Assembly (NCBI GenBank): GCA_020161015.1
Contig: JAIUOT010000056.1
Coordinates: forward strand, 124,001 to 188,000
Reading direction: 5' to 3'
DNA length: 64,000 bases
DNA from: Actinomycetota bacterium
Lineage (GTDB): Bacteria > Actinomycetota > Actinomycetes > Propionibacteriales > Propionibacteriaceae
Each line of letters opens with the position of its first letter. Within the stretch, counting starts at the first letter, position 1. The notes under the pieces were generated by a model. That model worked only from the letters and a program-made list of their open reading frames with translations. It ran no database searches and was not told the origin of the DNA. A program made the position numbers and the translations under genes. Positions 42,497 to 51,822 of the stretch are shown piece after piece.

Positions 42497-43320
42497 CGGT
42501 GTGCCCGCTCACCGAGCCGCGCGGTGGCCACGGTGATGCCGATCGCGACCGCGACGAGCACGAGCGACAGGGCCATGGCCGCGTCCGGGTCGTCGACCTG
42601 GCGCAGGTAGATCTCCAGCGGCAGGGTGCGGGTGACCCCCTGGAGGCTGCCGGCGAAGGTGATCGTCGCGCCGAACTCCCCCAGCGCCCGGGCGAAGGAC
42701 AACACCGCGCCCGAGAGCAGCCCGGGCAGCACCAGCGGCAGGGTGACGCGACACAGCACGGTCGACGGCGGCGCGCCGAGGGTGGCCGCCACCGCCTCGT
42801 ACCGCTGCCCCACGCTGCGCAGCGTCCCCTCGAGGGAGACCACGAGGAACGGCAGGGCGACGAACGTCTGGGCCAGCACGACGGCCACGCTGGTGAACGC
42901 CACGGGGACCCCCAGCACGTCGAGGGTCTGCCCGAGGAGGCCGCGCCGGCCGAAGGTGTAGAGCAGGGCGATGCCGCCCACGACCGGCGGAAGGACGAGC
43001 GGGAGCAGGGCCAGCGAGCGCACCACCTGCCGCCCGGGGAAGCGCCGCCGGGCCAGCACCAGCGCCATCGGCACCCCCAGGACGAGGCACGCCAGGGTGG
43101 CCACCGCCGAGGTCTGGAGGCTCAGCGTCAACGCGGCGAGCGACGACGGGCTGCCGAGCAGCTCCCCGAACCGCGACCAGTCCACGCGTAGCCCGAGCGC
43201 CAGCAGCGGCACGACCACGAACGCCGCGCCCGCCGCGGCAGGCACGAGCACCCACCCCGGCAGGCTCGAGTAGGCCGGATCGCGGGCGACCCGGCCCTGT
43301 CGCGGACCCGAAGAGCGCAC
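42493..43320 (-). CDS. modB: Molybdate ABC transporter permease
   Basis: 275 residues from GTG 43320, 5 bases after the modA stop. Six or so helices and the ABC permease EAA-type loop ([27 protein letters not shown]) and [21 protein letters not shown], typical of ModB. It carries molybdate (or tungstate) across the membrane. The far longer frame to 44244 runs antisense of modA and is rejected. Confidence 0.92.
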   Translation of the reverse strand: MRSSGPRQGRVARDPAYSSLPGWVLVPAAAGAAFVVVPLLALGLRVDWSRFGELLGSPSSLAALTLSLQTSAVATLACLVLGVPMALVLARRRFPGRQVVRSLALLPLVLPPVVGGIALLYTFGRRGLLGQTLDVLGVPVAFTSVAVVLAQTFVALPFLVVSLEGTLRSVGQRYEAVAATLGAPPSTVLCRVTLPLVLPGLLSGAVLSFARALGEFGATITFAGSLQGVTRTLPLEIYLRQVDDPDAAMALSLVLVAVAIGITVATARLGERAHR

Positions 43321-43325
43321 CGGGA

Positions 43326-44102
43326 CTACGTCGCCGTGCCGAAGCCGGCGTCCGCGAGCACCTGCTGGCCCTCGGCGCTGCGCACGAGGTCCACGAACTC
43401 CTGCCCCAGGCCTGACTGCGGGCCGCCGGACAGCGCGACGATGACGTTCCGGTTGACCGCCCTGGACGACTCCGGGAACGCGATGCCCCTCACCGAATCG
43501 CCGGCCGCGATCACGTCCGTGGCGTAGACCAACCCCGCGTCGGCCTCGCCGGCCCGCACCTTGGCCAGCACGTCGGTCACCGCCTGCTCCTCGCTGACCG
43601 GCGCCAGCGTCACCCCGGTGGCCTCCTCCAGCGTCAGCGTGGCCGCGCCGCACGGGACGGCCGGCGCGCACACCACGAGCTTCAGCCCCGGCCTGGCCAG
43701 GTCGGCGAAGGTGGCCACCGCGGCCGGGTTGTCCGGTGGCACGGCGATCGTCAGCGTGTTGGTGGCGAAGGGCCTCGCCCGGCCCGCAGCGAGGCCTGCG
43801 CCGGCCACCGTCGCCATGCTCGCCTCGTTGGCGGAGGCGAACGCATCCGCCGGGGCCCCCTGGGTGATCTGCTCGGCCAGCGCCTGGGAGCCGGCGAAGT
43901 TGAACACCACGGCGGTGCCGGGATGGGAGGCCTCGAACGCCCTGCCCAGCCTGGTGAAAGTGGCCTTCAGCGAGGCCGCGGCGAACACCGTGACCGTCGT
44001 GCCGCCGGCGGCGCGGGTCGCGGCCGGCCCGCTGCAGCCGGACACGGCAACGGTCACCGTGACGAGCACGGCGGTGACGGCCGCGGGAAGGGAGGGGCGC
44101 AC
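43326..44102 (-). CDS. modA: Molybdate-binding lipoprotein
   Basis: 258 residues. Lipoprotein signal ([12 protein letters not shown], Cys23), then the ModA pattern [50 protein letters not shown], and a [16 protein letters not shown] region near the C-terminus. Ser of FAGSQ and Tyr/Ser residues coordinate the oxyanion. It delivers substrate to ModBC at the membrane. It starts 9 bases after the regulator gene stop. Confidence 0.93.
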   Translation of the reverse strand: MRPSLPAAVTAVLVTVTVAVSGCSGPAATRAAGGTTVTVFAAASLKATFTRLGRAFEASHPGTAVVFNFAGSQALAEQITQGAPADAFASANEASMATVAGAGLAAGRARPFATNTLTIAVPPDNPAAVATFADLARPGLKLVVCAPAVPCGAATLTLEEATGVTLAPVSEEQAVTDVLAKVRAGEADAGLVYATDVIAAGDSVRGIAFPESSRAVNRNVIVALSGGPQSGLGQEFVDLVRSAEGQQVLADAGFGTAT

Positions 44103-44111
44103 GGGTGCCCC

Positions 44112-44513
44112 TCAGGCCCGGTGGGGGGTCTCGACGATGACGGTGGTGGCCTTGATCACCGCGACCGCCACCGACCCCGGCTCCAGGCCCAGTTCGCGGA
44201 CGGCCTCCGTGCTCATCAGCGACACGACCCGGAACGGCCCGCACTGAAGTTCCACCTGGGACATGACCTTGTCCGACTCGACGTGCGTGACCAGTCCGAC
44301 GAACCGGTTGCGCGCCGAGCGGCCGACCCCTGAGCGGTCCTTCGCCGGGGACGCCTGCGCGACCGCGAACTCGGCGAGGACGCGGCCGTCGACCACCATC
44401 CGGTTGCTCGCGTCGGTGCTGTGCGCGAGTTGCCCGGAATCGATCCAGCGGCGCACGGTGTCGTCGCTGACTCCGAGGAACCCGGCCGCCTCACTGATCC
44501 GTATCCACGTCAC
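44112..44513 (-). CDS. Mop-domain DNA-binding regulator of the mod genes
   Basis: 133 residues. Residues 1-50 are a MerR/excisionase-type helix-turn-helix ([20 protein letters not shown]), and residues ~65-133 a Mop/TOBE molybdate-binding domain ([34 protein letters not shown]). It probably binds molybdate and represses modABC. Start GTG 44513 is 8 bases after a TAGCAT -10 box, so the transcript is probably leaderless. It is the first gene of a compact four-gene unit; 9 bases separate it from modA. Confidence 0.85.
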   Translation of the reverse strand: MTWIRISEAAGFLGVSDDTVRRWIDSGQLAHSTDASNRMVVDGRVLAEFAVAQASPAKDRSGVGRSARNRFVGLVTHVESDKVMSQVELQCGPFRVVSLMSTEAVRELGLEPGSVAVAVIKATTVIVETPHRA

Positions 44514-44520
44514 AGCCAGG

Positions 44521-44526
44521 ATGCTA
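44521..44526 (-). promoter_or_regulatory. -10 box for a leaderless mod transcript
   Basis: TAGCAT on the minus strand, ending 7 bases before the GTG of the Mop regulator, so transcription would start at the GTG itself. No Shine-Dalgarno is visible. Confidence 0.45.
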
Positions 44527-44695
44527 TTGCCGCAGGTGCGGAGATGCCAGCGATCTTCCGAAACGTTGGGGAAAACGGGCCCAGTGACCGCCCGCGGACG
44601 GGGGCGGGCTGCCAGGTGAGGCCCTACGCAATTCCTTTCAGCCGTCCCGTGCAGCGACGACGCTCTGGTGACGCCCCACTCAACCGATATAGGAT

Positions 44696-44992
44696 TCAGG
44701 AAAAATCGTTCTGCTGACTGAGGAGTGGGAGGAACTGCCCCAGCGTCACCCCCGCTTCCAGGGGGTGCCGGAGGTGGGCGTCCTCGACGATCTCGTAGCG
44801 GTTCCGCCGCCCGGCCTTGGTCCGGACGACGAAGCCCTGGCCGACGAGTTCGGCGATGATCTGCTGGACGGCCCGCTCGGTGATGCCGACCCGCTCGGCG
44901 AGGTCGCGGACCCGGGCCTGCGGATCGCGGGCGATCGCGACGAGCACGTGCCCGTGGTTCGACAGGAAGGTCCATCCGTGGTCACCGGCCAT
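44696..44992 (-). CDS. Small winged-helix transcriptional regulator
   Basis: 98 residues: FLSNHGHVLVAIARDPQARV, RDLAERVGITERAVQQIIAE, LVGQGFVVRTKAGRRNRYEI, a MarR/ArsR-type winged helix. The remaining tail is short, so it is a single-domain regulator. ATG 44992 is preceded by TATCCT with 8 bases between, so it may be leaderless. It is divergent from ppc with 42 bases between starts, and may control ppc or itself; this is inferred. The much longer open frame upstream is antisense to ppc and not real. Confidence 0.8.
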   Translation of the reverse strand: MAGDHGWTFLSNHGHVLVAIARDPQARVRDLAERVGITERAVQQIIAELVGQGFVVRTKAGRRNRYEIVEDAHLRHPLEAGVTLGQFLPLLSQQNDFS

Positions 44993-45034
44993 GGCGGAAG
45001 GATAGGCGAACGGCGATTCCGGAAACAGGAGGAC

Positions 45035-47707
45035 ATGGTGGAGCAGGGTGACACGGCGCGGTGGGGCGCGTCCCTCGATGACCTGTTGCAGGCGGACGTC
45101 GCCCTGCTGACCGGGCTGCACCGCGACTCGCTGGTCGAGCGGGGCGCGGGACGCATCGCCGAGCTGATGGCGTCCCTCAGCGATGCCGGCGACGCCGCGA
45201 TGGACATCGTCGGGCAGCTCGATGTGGCGGACGCCGCGGCGCTCGCCCAGGCGCTCACCGTCCACTTCCACCTCGTGAACCTCGCCGAGGAGCGCCACCA
45301 GTCGCGGCTGCACCGCCGCCGGCAGGACGGGGATGACGGCCCCGGCTGGCCCGCCGCCTCCGGGCTGGGCGCGGACGCCCTGGAACGCCTGGAGCGGCTG
45401 CGCATCCATCCGGTCCTCACCGCCCATCCCACCGAGGCCCGGCGACGAGCCGTGACCGCGTCCCTGTCGCGGATCGCCGAGCACCTCGACGCCTACGACG
45501 ACCCCCGCAACGGCGCCCTGCAGCGGGGCTTCGCCCGGCGCCGGATGCTGGAGGAGATCGACATCCTCGGCCGCACGGCCCAGCTTCGCCGCACCGCGCC
45601 AGCACCCACCGACGAGGTGCGCACCGTGATGGGCGTGTTCGACCAGACCCTCTTCCGCGCCGTCCCCGCGGTCTACCGGGCGGTCGAGGCCGCCGTCCCG
45701 GGAACCGACGCCGGGCGCCAGCCCAGCCCGGTGCCCGCGTTCCTGCGGTTCGGCTCCTGGATCGGCGGCGACCGGGACGGCAACCCGTTCGTCACCGCGG
45801 AGGTGACGCGCGAGGCGGTCGCGATCCAGGCCGAGCACGTGCTGCGGGCGCTGGGGGTGGCCACGGAGCGGATCGCGCGGACACTCACGATGAGCGAGCA
45901 GACGACCCCGCCGTCCGCCGCGCTCCGGGACGCCCTGGCGCTGGCCGCGGTGACCGCCCCGGACACCGTCGCCGCGATCGTCCGCTCCTCCCCCGGCGAA
46001 CCGCACCGCCAGCACCTGCTGTTCGCCGCGGCGCGCCTCGGGGCCACCCTGCGCGGCAGCCTCGACCTCGGTTACCGCGAGCCGGCGGAGTTCGTCCACG
46101 ACCTGCGCCTGGTGCAGGACAGCCTCTCGGCCGCGGGCGACGCGCGGGCGGCCCACGGCGAGCTCCAGCACCTGCTGTGGCAGGCGGAGACCTTCGGCTT
46201 CCACCTCGCCGAGCTCGAGGTGCGCCAGCACAGCGCGGTGCACGCCGCAGCCCTCGAGGAGCTCCTGGACCAGCTCGACGACGACCCCGGCGCGCCCGGC
46301 AGCCCGGAGCGCCTGGCCGTGCTGGACCGGTTCGCCGTGCACGGCTGGCCCGAGCAGGTGCGGCCGCTGACCGAGGCGACGGGCGAGGTGCTGGACACCT
46401 TCCGGCTGATGGGCTGGCTCCAGCAACGCTGGGGCCGGCGGTGCTGCGGGCGGTACGTGGTGAGCTTCTCCCAGTCCGCGGAGCACCTGGTCGCGGTCCG
46501 CGCGCTGGCCCGGCTCGCGGTCGGCGAACGCCCGCTGAACCTCGACGTCGTGCCCCTGTTCGAGACCGGCGCCGACCTGCGCGCCGCGGGCGCGACGCTG
46601 TCGGCCTGGATGGACCTGGCCAGCACCCGCGCCTGGCTGGAGGACCGCGACCGCCAGGTGGAGGTGATGGTCGGCTACTCCGACTCCGCCAAGGACATCG
46701 GCCCGGCGGCGGCCACGCTCACGCTGTACCGGACGCAGGCGGAGCTCGTCCGCTGGGCCGGGCGCGCGGGCGTGCAGCTGACGATCTTCCACGGCAGGGG
46801 CGGATCGCTGGGACGCGGCGGCGGGCCGCTGCACCGCGCGGTGCTGGCCCAGCCGCCGGGCTCCCTCAACGAGCGGCTGAAGGTAACCGAACAGGGCGAG
46901 GTGATCTTCGCCCGGTACGCGGACGTGACGCTCGCGCAGGCCCACCTCGAGCGGCTGGCGTCCGCGGTGCTGGTGGCGGGGACGCCCCAGGTCACCCGGC
47001 ACAACACCGCGGCGGAGCACCGGTTCGCCGGCCTCGCCGCCACGGTCGAGCAGGCGTCCCGCGAGGCGTGGCTCGCGCTGGTGCGCACGCCCGGCTTCCC
47101 CGACGTCCTGGCCGCGTCCAGCCCGCTGGAGGAACTGGGGCAGCTCCGGCTCGGGTCGCGTCCGGCGCGGCGCAGCGGTGCGGCCACCGGACGCGACCTC
47201 AGCGACTTCCGCGCGATCCCGTGGGTGTTCGCGTGGTCGCAGGTGCGGGCCAACGTGCCCGGGTGGTTCGGCCTCGGTTCCGGACTGGCGGCGGTGGGCG
47301 ACGTCGACGAACTCCGCGCGGCGTACCGGGACTGGCCGCTGTTCGCCAGCCTGGTCGACATCGCCGAGATGAGCCTGGCCAAGGCCAACCCGCGGCTGGC
47401 AGCCCAGTTCCTCGCCCTCGGCGGGCGTCCCGACGTGACCGACCGGGTGCTGGAGGAGTACGAGCGGACGCGTCACCTGGTGCTGGAGACCCTCGGCCAG
47501 TCCGACCTGCTCGAGGGCAAGCCGGAACTCCGGCACCGGCTGGCGCTGCGGGCCCCGTCCATCGACGCCCTGAGCCACATCCAGTTGCGGGCGCTGCGGG
47601 TGCTGCGCTCATCCGCCGGCAGCACGGCCGGCGACGGGCACGACTGGTCGGAGGTGCTGCTGCTCACCGTGAACGGTGCCGCCGCCGGCCTCCAGAACAC
47701 GGGCTAG
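45035..47707 (+). CDS. ppc: Phosphoenolpyruvate carboxylase
   Basis: 890 residues. Catalytic motifs: [14 protein letters not shown] (His), [60 protein letters not shown], and the C-terminal GLQNTG. It carboxylates PEP to oxaloacetate and supplies C4 acids. Start ATG 45035 follows AGGAGG by 2 bases, so GTG 45038 is an alternative with better spacing. The long N-terminal extension of the open frame is antisense to the winged-helix gene. It stands alone and is followed by a large palindrome. Confidence 0.95.
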   Translation: MVEQGDTARWGASLDDLLQADVALLTGLHRDSLVERGAGRIAELMASLSDAGDAAMDIVGQLDVADAAALAQALTVHFHLVNLAEERHQSRLHRRRQDGDDGPGWPAASGLGADALERLERLRIHPVLTAHPTEARRRAVTASLSRIAEHLDAYDDPRNGALQRGFARRRMLEEIDILGRTAQLRRTAPAPTDEVRTVMGVFDQTLFRAVPAVYRAVEAAVPGTDAGRQPSPVPAFLRFGSWIGGDRDGNPFVTAEVTREAVAIQAEHVLRALGVATERIARTLTMSEQTTPPSAALRDALALAAVTAPDTVAAIVRSSPGEPHRQHLLFAAARLGATLRGSLDLGYREPAEFVHDLRLVQDSLSAAGDARAAHGELQHLLWQAETFGFHLAELEVRQHSAVHAAALEELLDQLDDDPGAPGSPERLAVLDRFAVHGWPEQVRPLTEATGEVLDTFRLMGWLQQRWGRRCCGRYVVSFSQSAEHLVAVRALARLAVGERPLNLDVVPLFETGADLRAAGATLSAWMDLASTRAWLEDRDRQVEVMVGYSDSAKDIGPAAATLTLYRTQAELVRWAGRAGVQLTIFHGRGGSLGRGGGPLHRAVLAQPPGSLNERLKVTEQGEVIFARYADVTLAQAHLERLASAVLVAGTPQVTRHNTAAEHRFAGLAATVEQASREAWLALVRTPGFPDVLAASSPLEELGQLRLGSRPARRSGAATGRDLSDFRAIPWVFAWSQVRANVPGWFGLGSGLAAVGDVDELRAAYRDWPLFASLVDIAEMSLAKANPRLAAQFLALGGRPDVTDRVLEEYERTRHLVLETLGQSDLLEGKPELRHRLALRAPSIDALSHIQLRALRVLRSSAGSTAGDGHDWSEVLLLTVNGAAAGLQNTG

Positions 47708-47735
47708 CGACGCCGACGCCCGCCTCCGCCACACT

Positions 47736-47843
47736 GGCTTCGCGTGACGGCCGCGCCCGAGGGCTTCGCGTGACGGCTTCGCTACGCGTATTTCACGACG
47801 CTGCGCGAACTCACGTAGCGTCGTGAAACAGACGTAGCGAAGC
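47736..47843. repeat. Long hairpin element with flanking direct repeats
   Basis: An 11-bp outer arm (GCTTCGCTACG, 47776-47786, with 47833-47843) and 12-bp inner arm (TTTCACGACGCT, 47791-47802, with 47817-47828) are both perfect, with a 4x4 internal loop and a 14-base apex. The 16-bp sequence GGCTTCGCGTGACGGC occurs at 47736-47751 and again at 47762-47777. It fills most of the convergent gap between ppc and the secreted-protein gene. It may be a bidirectional terminator or a small mobile repeat. Confidence 0.8.
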
Positions 47844-47918
47844 GGGCCGGGCGCGGGGGACGCGACAGCCGGGCAGGCTGACGGCCGGCCACCCCTGGGT
47901 GACCGGCCGTCCGTCGGT

Positions 47919-48488
47919 TCAGCGGCCCACGCCCCTGCCCATGCCCATGCCGCCGCGCATCGCGCCGGAGGCGTGGGCTGCCAGGATGGCGTCGGCCTGC
48001 GCCCGGGTGAGCCGTCCGTCCTTCACCGCCTGGTCGAGGGTGGCCTCCAGCTGCGCGGTGCGGTCGGCCTGGCGGGTCTCCTGCCGGGTGGTCAGCGCCT
48101 GGAGCACGGTCGCCCGGTCCACCTTCAGCTCGCCGGCCAGGAACGAGGCGAGCTTCTCGTGCTCGGCGGCCTGCTGCTCGGCGGTCAGCCCGGCACCCCG
48201 CACCGTCATCGGGTTCGCGGCGTGGTACTTCGCCAGCGCGGCGCTGACCGCGTCCTGGCTCACTCCGAGCTTCGCGGCCAGGTCGGCCGCGTTGGCGGTG
48301 GCGCCGTAGCCGGCGCCGTTGCGCATCCCTGCCATTGCGCCGCGCCCTCCGCCCCAGCCGACCTGCGCGGTGGTGGGGGTCGGCGACGGGGCGGGCGTCT
48401 CCGCACTGGCCAGGGCTGCACCCCCGAACGTCGTGGCCAGGACGACCAGCGTCCCGCCGACGCCCAGGGCGATCTTCTTGTTGTTCAT
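47919..48488 (-). CDS. Secreted helical protein, unknown function
   Basis: 189 residues. Signal peptide MNNKKIALGVGGTLVVLATT to SAETPAP, a Thr/Pro linker, then helical segments (AADLAAKLGVSQDAVSAALA, HEKLASFLAGELKVDRATVL, LEATLDQAVKDGRLTRAQAD) resembling repeated motifs of small actinobacterial surface proteins. The C-terminus is Gly/Met/Arg-rich (MRGGMGMGRGVGR), possibly metal-binding. No enzyme domain is seen. ATG 48488 has GAGGAG 5 bases upstream. The upstream part of the longer frame is out of context and rejected. Confidence 0.75.
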   Translation of the reverse strand: MNNKKIALGVGGTLVVLATTFGGAALASAETPAPSPTPTTAQVGWGGGRGAMAGMRNGAGYGATANAADLAAKLGVSQDAVSAALAKYHAANPMTVRGAGLTAEQQAAEHEKLASFLAGELKVDRATVLQALTTRQETRQADRTAQLEATLDQAVKDGRLTRAQADAILAAHASGAMRGGMGMGRGVGR

Positions 48489-48606
48489 TTCCACTCCTCG
48501 TGGCTCGATGACCTGATGCCACGAGTCAACCGCCGGCGCATGGGACGGCCGTGAGGCGGGTGTGAAGCTTCCGTGAAGCCCGACGGCCGGACGGGCGTGA
48601 CCCGGC

Positions 48607-49128
48607 TCAGCCCCTGGTCGCCGGCGTCGCGGGGTGGGCGCCGTGGTGGTCGTGCCCGCCCGCGTGGTGGTGGACGTGCGGCTCTCCCCCGTCGTGGGAG
48701 TGGGGCGTGGTCTGGTGCACCTCGACCCACTGCGGGCCGTCGAGTGCGATCGCAGCGGCGGGGAAGAGCCCGTTGTCCTCCTTGTCGATGTGGTCGCGCA
48801 GGGCGTCCTCGAACCGCGCCATGGCCGCGCGGTCACCGGGGGTGATGGCCGCCAGGAGGCCGGCGAGCGTCTGGTGCTCCCCGCACAGGGTCTCGATGTG
48901 GGACGCGTAGACCTCGTCCTGGGCCATGATCCGGAAGAGGCCGGACTCCTCGGCCTCCGTGTGGGGCCACAGGAGGGCGGCGACCCGGGCCCGGGCGACG
49001 CCGAACGCCGCACTGTCCCCGGAGTGGACGCCGGCGCGCAGGTCGCCGGTCGCGTTGATGATCTCGACGTGCTCGGCCATGAACCGGCCGATCACCTCGA
49101 TGGAGTCACACCCGCAGTAGCTGCACAT
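48607..49128 (-). CDS. Hemerythrin-domain protein with His-rich tail
   Basis: 173 residues. A short Cys start (MCSYCGC), then the hemerythrin four-helix pattern: FMAEHVEIINATGD, WPHTEAEESGLFRI, CGEHQTLAGLL, LRDHIDKEDNGLFPAA, with His, Glu and Asp to hold a di-iron site. The tail HVHHHAGGHDHHGAHP looks metal-binding (Zn, Ni, Cu). Such proteins may sense or store oxygen, NO or iron. Start ATG 49128 with a perfect AAGGAGG, which lies inside a 12-2-12 inverted repeat (49139-49164). It is divergent from the PAS-ANTAR gene. Confidence 0.87.
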   Translation of the reverse strand: MCSYCGCDSIEVIGRFMAEHVEIINATGDLRAGVHSGDSAAFGVARARVAALLWPHTEAEESGLFRIMAQDEVYASHIETLCGEHQTLAGLLAAITPGDRAAMARFEDALRDHIDKEDNGLFPAAAIALDGPQWVEVHQTTPHSHDGGEPHVHHHAGGHDHHGAHPATPATRG

Positions 49129-49138
49129 CGCCGCCTCC

Positions 49139-49164
49139 TTTTACACATATCAATATGTATAAAA
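49139..49164. promoter_or_regulatory. 12-2-12 inverted-repeat operator before the hemerythrin gene
   Basis: A 26-bp dyad with one mismatched pair; the centre is ACATATCAATATGT (49145-49158), with TTTTA and TAAAA at the outer ends. The 12-2-12 spacing is that of ArsR/SmtB-family operators. It overlaps the Shine-Dalgarno of the hemerythrin gene and is strikingly A+T-rich for this genome. The binding protein is not encoded next to it. Confidence 0.55.
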
Positions 49165-49264
49165 TATCACTGGAACCGCCGGTGCTGGCCACGGCGACGT
49201 CCGGTCGTCGCTACGCTGGCACGCGCAGGGACGGGACCGCGCCTTGCGGACGAGGAGGATTCCC

Positions 49265-50314
49265 ATGGACCGGAGCATGGCCGGGTCGGACTCCGCCTAC
49301 GACGATCCGGCCGACCGCCAGCGGACCTCGAGGGAGGCATGGCTCGTCCAGATCCTCAGCTCGCTCCACGAGGGCGTCCTCGTCTTCGACACCGACGGTC
49401 TCGTCGTCGAGATGAACCAGGCGTTCGTCGACCTCTTCGGCTACACCATGGCCGACGGCCCGATCCTCCCGCCCTACCCCTGGTGGCCGACGCCCGAGGA
49501 GGACGCGGCCGCCCACGCCGAGATCGGCGAACGGCTCCGCGATGCGATCAGGGGACGCGAGGGCACCACCGAGTTCGAGTACCGCGACCGGGCCCGGCGA
49601 CCGGTCTGGGTGTCCTGCGCCGACGCGGTGATCCTGGACGACGCCGGAGCGGTCACCGCGGTCGTCCGCTCGTTCCGCGACTTCACCCGGCAGGCGCACG
49701 CGCAGTCGCGGCGCGCGGCGGCGGCCCGGCTCAGCGTCGACTTCGCCACGACGGAAGACCTGGAGAGCCTGCTGAGCATCGGCGAGCAGGGCTTCGAGAC
49801 CCTCTTCGACGGTGGCAGCACCACCCAGCTCGACCTCGACCACCGGTACCTGTTCTCGGGGCGCCGGCAGGTCACGCCGGAGGAACTCGGCGACGGCGCG
49901 CGAACCGGCCTGGCCGGCACGATCAGCGCGGACGCCACCAGCCTGCGCCCCGGCATCCTGCTGGTCCCCCAGACCAGCACCACCGGCTGCCGCGTGTGGG
50001 TGCAGTTCCCTCGTCCGCGGCGCATCCTGCCGGACGAGATGATCGTGGCCGACCTCCTCGCCCAGGCCTTCGGGCTGGCCATCGACCGGTTGCTCACCCG
50101 CCAGCAGGCCGCGGAGCGGGAGAGCCACCTCCAGCAGGCCATCCAGGCCCACCGGCACATCGGACAGGCCATCGGCATCCTCGTCGAACGGCACCGGCTG
50201 CCACCCGATGCCGCGTTCGACCGCCTGCGCAGGGCCAGCCAGGACCGCAACCTCAAGCTCCGGGACCTCGCCGCCCGCGTGATCGAGACCGGCTCAGAGC
50301 CGGAGAACGCCTGA
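49265..50314 (+). CDS. PAS-ANTAR RNA-binding regulator
   Basis: 349 residues. Residues ~25-145 form a PAS domain (ILSSLHEGVLVFDTDGLVVE to RSFRDFTRQAHA). A GAF-like region follows (TTEDLESLLSIGEQGFETLF). The C-terminal ~60 residues are ANTAR: IQAHRHIGQAIGILVERHRL and FDRLRRASQDRNLKLRDLAA. ANTAR binds twin-hairpin RNA and stops transcription termination. The PAS input is unknown. ATG 49265 has GAGGAGG 6 bases upstream. I did not find an obvious ANTAR target hairpin pair in the neighbouring leaders. Confidence 0.85.
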   Translation: MDRSMAGSDSAYDDPADRQRTSREAWLVQILSSLHEGVLVFDTDGLVVEMNQAFVDLFGYTMADGPILPPYPWWPTPEEDAAAHAEIGERLRDAIRGREGTTEFEYRDRARRPVWVSCADAVILDDAGAVTAVVRSFRDFTRQAHAQSRRAAAARLSVDFATTEDLESLLSIGEQGFETLFDGGSTTQLDLDHRYLFSGRRQVTPEELGDGARTGLAGTISADATSLRPGILLVPQTSTTGCRVWVQFPRPRRILPDEMIVADLLAQAFGLAIDRLLTRQQAAERESHLQQAIQAHRHIGQAIGILVERHRLPPDAAFDRLRRASQDRNLKLRDLAARVIETGSEPENA

Positions 50315-50471
50315 CCGCCGGCGCGGCGGCACGGTCCTCCGGTCACCCGACCGGGGTCTGTGCGCCGCCCCACGACGTCACTAACGTTGTTCAGGACCTC
50401 TTCGGGTCGCAGGAACCGAAGCCGTCGACTGAGTGCTGGTACGGAGGGGGCGCCGGCAGGGTCGGTCGCGG

Positions 50472-50517
50472 GCTGGGAGTCGGGCCGGCAGTGGCGGCTG
50501 GCGCGAAGACTCCCAGC
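50472..50517. terminator. Inverted repeat between convergent genes (candidate bidirectional terminator)
   Basis: Perfect 10-bp arms GCTGGGAGTC (50472-50481) and GACTCCCAGC (50508-50517), 26-base spacer. It lies in the 253-base gap between the PAS-ANTAR and LuxR genes, which converge. No T-run follows. The rest of the gap shows no gene. Confidence 0.5.
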
Positions 50518-50567
50518 GGGCCCAGCCGTGGTCCAGGGCCGGGAAGCGTCCGCCCCGGCGTCCTGCC

Positions 50568-51479
50568 TCAGTCCAGCAGGCCCGCCGTGCGGGCGCGGCG
50601 GATCATCTCCCCGCGGGTGGAGGCCGCGAACTTCTCGCGGAGGGTCACGACCTGCTTGCGGACCGTGTTGGGCGAGACGCTGAGCTTCCGGGCGATGACC
50701 GGGACGGGGTCGCTGGTGGCCAGCAACGGCAGCAGGACCAGTTCCCGCTCGGTGAGGCGGAGGGGGCGCGTCGCTCCCCCGTCCTGGTCGTTGAGGCCCG
50801 AGAGCCGCTGCCCCAGGAGCGCGAGCCCCGGGTCGTCCGTGCCCAGTTCCTCCTCCGCGACCTCGAGGATCAGCCTCCGCACGGCCAGGGGGAGCAGGGC
50901 GAGGTAGAGGAAGCTGCCGGTGCGGATCAGGCGCGCGACCTCCCTGGCCACCTCCCGGCGTACCTCGGGCGTCGGCCCGGCCTCGAGGATCGTCGCGGCG
51001 ATCCGGATCGACGCCAGGCGGTACCGCTGGACGATCTCCAGGCCCGGCTTGTGCGGACCGAGGTCCGCCAGGCGGCCCGCGTCGTGGTAGCGACCGGCCC
51101 ACAGGTGTACACGGGCCGTCGAGACCAGCCGGACGGGCTCGGGCAGGGTGTCGGCGACCTCGGCGGCCGAGACCAGCGCGCCGCTCTTGGCCAGGAGGAA
51201 CGCCTGGGCGCGTCCGAGGAGGTTGGCGCCCATCGGCTCCGCGTGCTCGCGTCCCCGGATGGACAACCGGGCGATCTCCTCCGACAGCTCGGCCACCCCG
51301 GTGGAGAGGTCGCCCCACAAGGCCGTGCGCCAGGCCGCCAGCGAGACCCGCACCGCCCACACGCCTGCGGCGGTCGCGGCCTCCGTCGTCACCGCGGCGA
51401 GGCACTGGTCGACCGACACCCGGTCGAGCCGGCGGATGGCCTCGTAGCCGTCGGCCAGGAGCTCGTAGACCTCGCCCAT
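50568..51479 (-). CDS. LuxR-type transcriptional regulator
   Basis: 303 residues from ATG 51479. The C-terminal helix-turn-helix reads RLTERELVLLPLLATSDPVP, IARKLSVSPNTVRKQVVTLR. The N-terminal ~200 residues are TPR-like helical repeats with no ATPase motif. It resembles the C-terminal part of the large 30998 regulator in build. An inverted remnant of a close paralogue lies directly upstream (51482-51787), possibly replacing the original N-terminus, so this gene may itself be truncated. The signal is unknown. Confidence 0.7.
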   Translation of the reverse strand: MGEVYELLADGYEAIRRLDRVSVDQCLAAVTTEAATAAGVWAVRVSLAAWRTALWGDLSTGVAELSEEIARLSIRGREHAEPMGANLLGRAQAFLLAKSGALVSAAEVADTLPEPVRLVSTARVHLWAGRYHDAGRLADLGPHKPGLEIVQRYRLASIRIAATILEAGPTPEVRREVAREVARLIRTGSFLYLALLPLAVRRLILEVAEEELGTDDPGLALLGQRLSGLNDQDGGATRPLRLTERELVLLPLLATSDPVPVIARKLSVSPNTVRKQVVTLREKFAASTRGEMIRRARTAGLLD

Positions 51480-51481
51480 GC

Positions 51482-51787
51482 CCCGGCCTGTGCGCCCCGC
51501 TCGCCGATGATCCCGCCGCCGGCGCGTCCTTCGCGCTGCTGCGCGACCGCCTGGGGCCGGAGCCGGACGACGCGTCCGGCGGCCCCGGCCTGTTCCGCCT
51601 GACCGAGCGCGAAGCCGTGCTGCTCCCGCTGCTGGCGACGACCGCCTCGGTGCCCGAGATCGCCCGGCGCCTCCACGTGTCGGTGCACACGGTGCGCAAG
51701 CAGGTCGCGACACTGAGGGAGAAGTTCCAGGCGCCCACGCGCGCGGAACTCGTGCGCAAGGCCGGCATCTACTGGGCGCTGCGGTAG
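51482..51787 (+). pseudogene. Remnant of a LuxR-type regulator (C-terminal part)
   Basis: On the plus strand a frame ending TAG at 51785 encodes LFRLTEREAVLLPLLATTAS, EIARRLHVSVHTVRKQVATL, then EKFQAPTRAELVRKAGIYWA, a clear LuxR tail closely like the neighbouring gene on the other strand. There is no suitable start codon and no N-terminal part, so it is a broken copy. Also covers most of the 343-base gap up to the MFS gene; the remainder (51788-51822) shows nothing. Confidence 0.75.
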
Positions 51788-51822
51788 CCGCGCCCCGGAC
51801 GGGGGCGACGAGCCGCCGGACG

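Noticed and set aside
44993-47578. Long minus-strand frame running into the winged-helix regulator
   Set aside because: It is antisense to ppc, which has complete catalytic motifs. Only the last 98 codons form a known domain.
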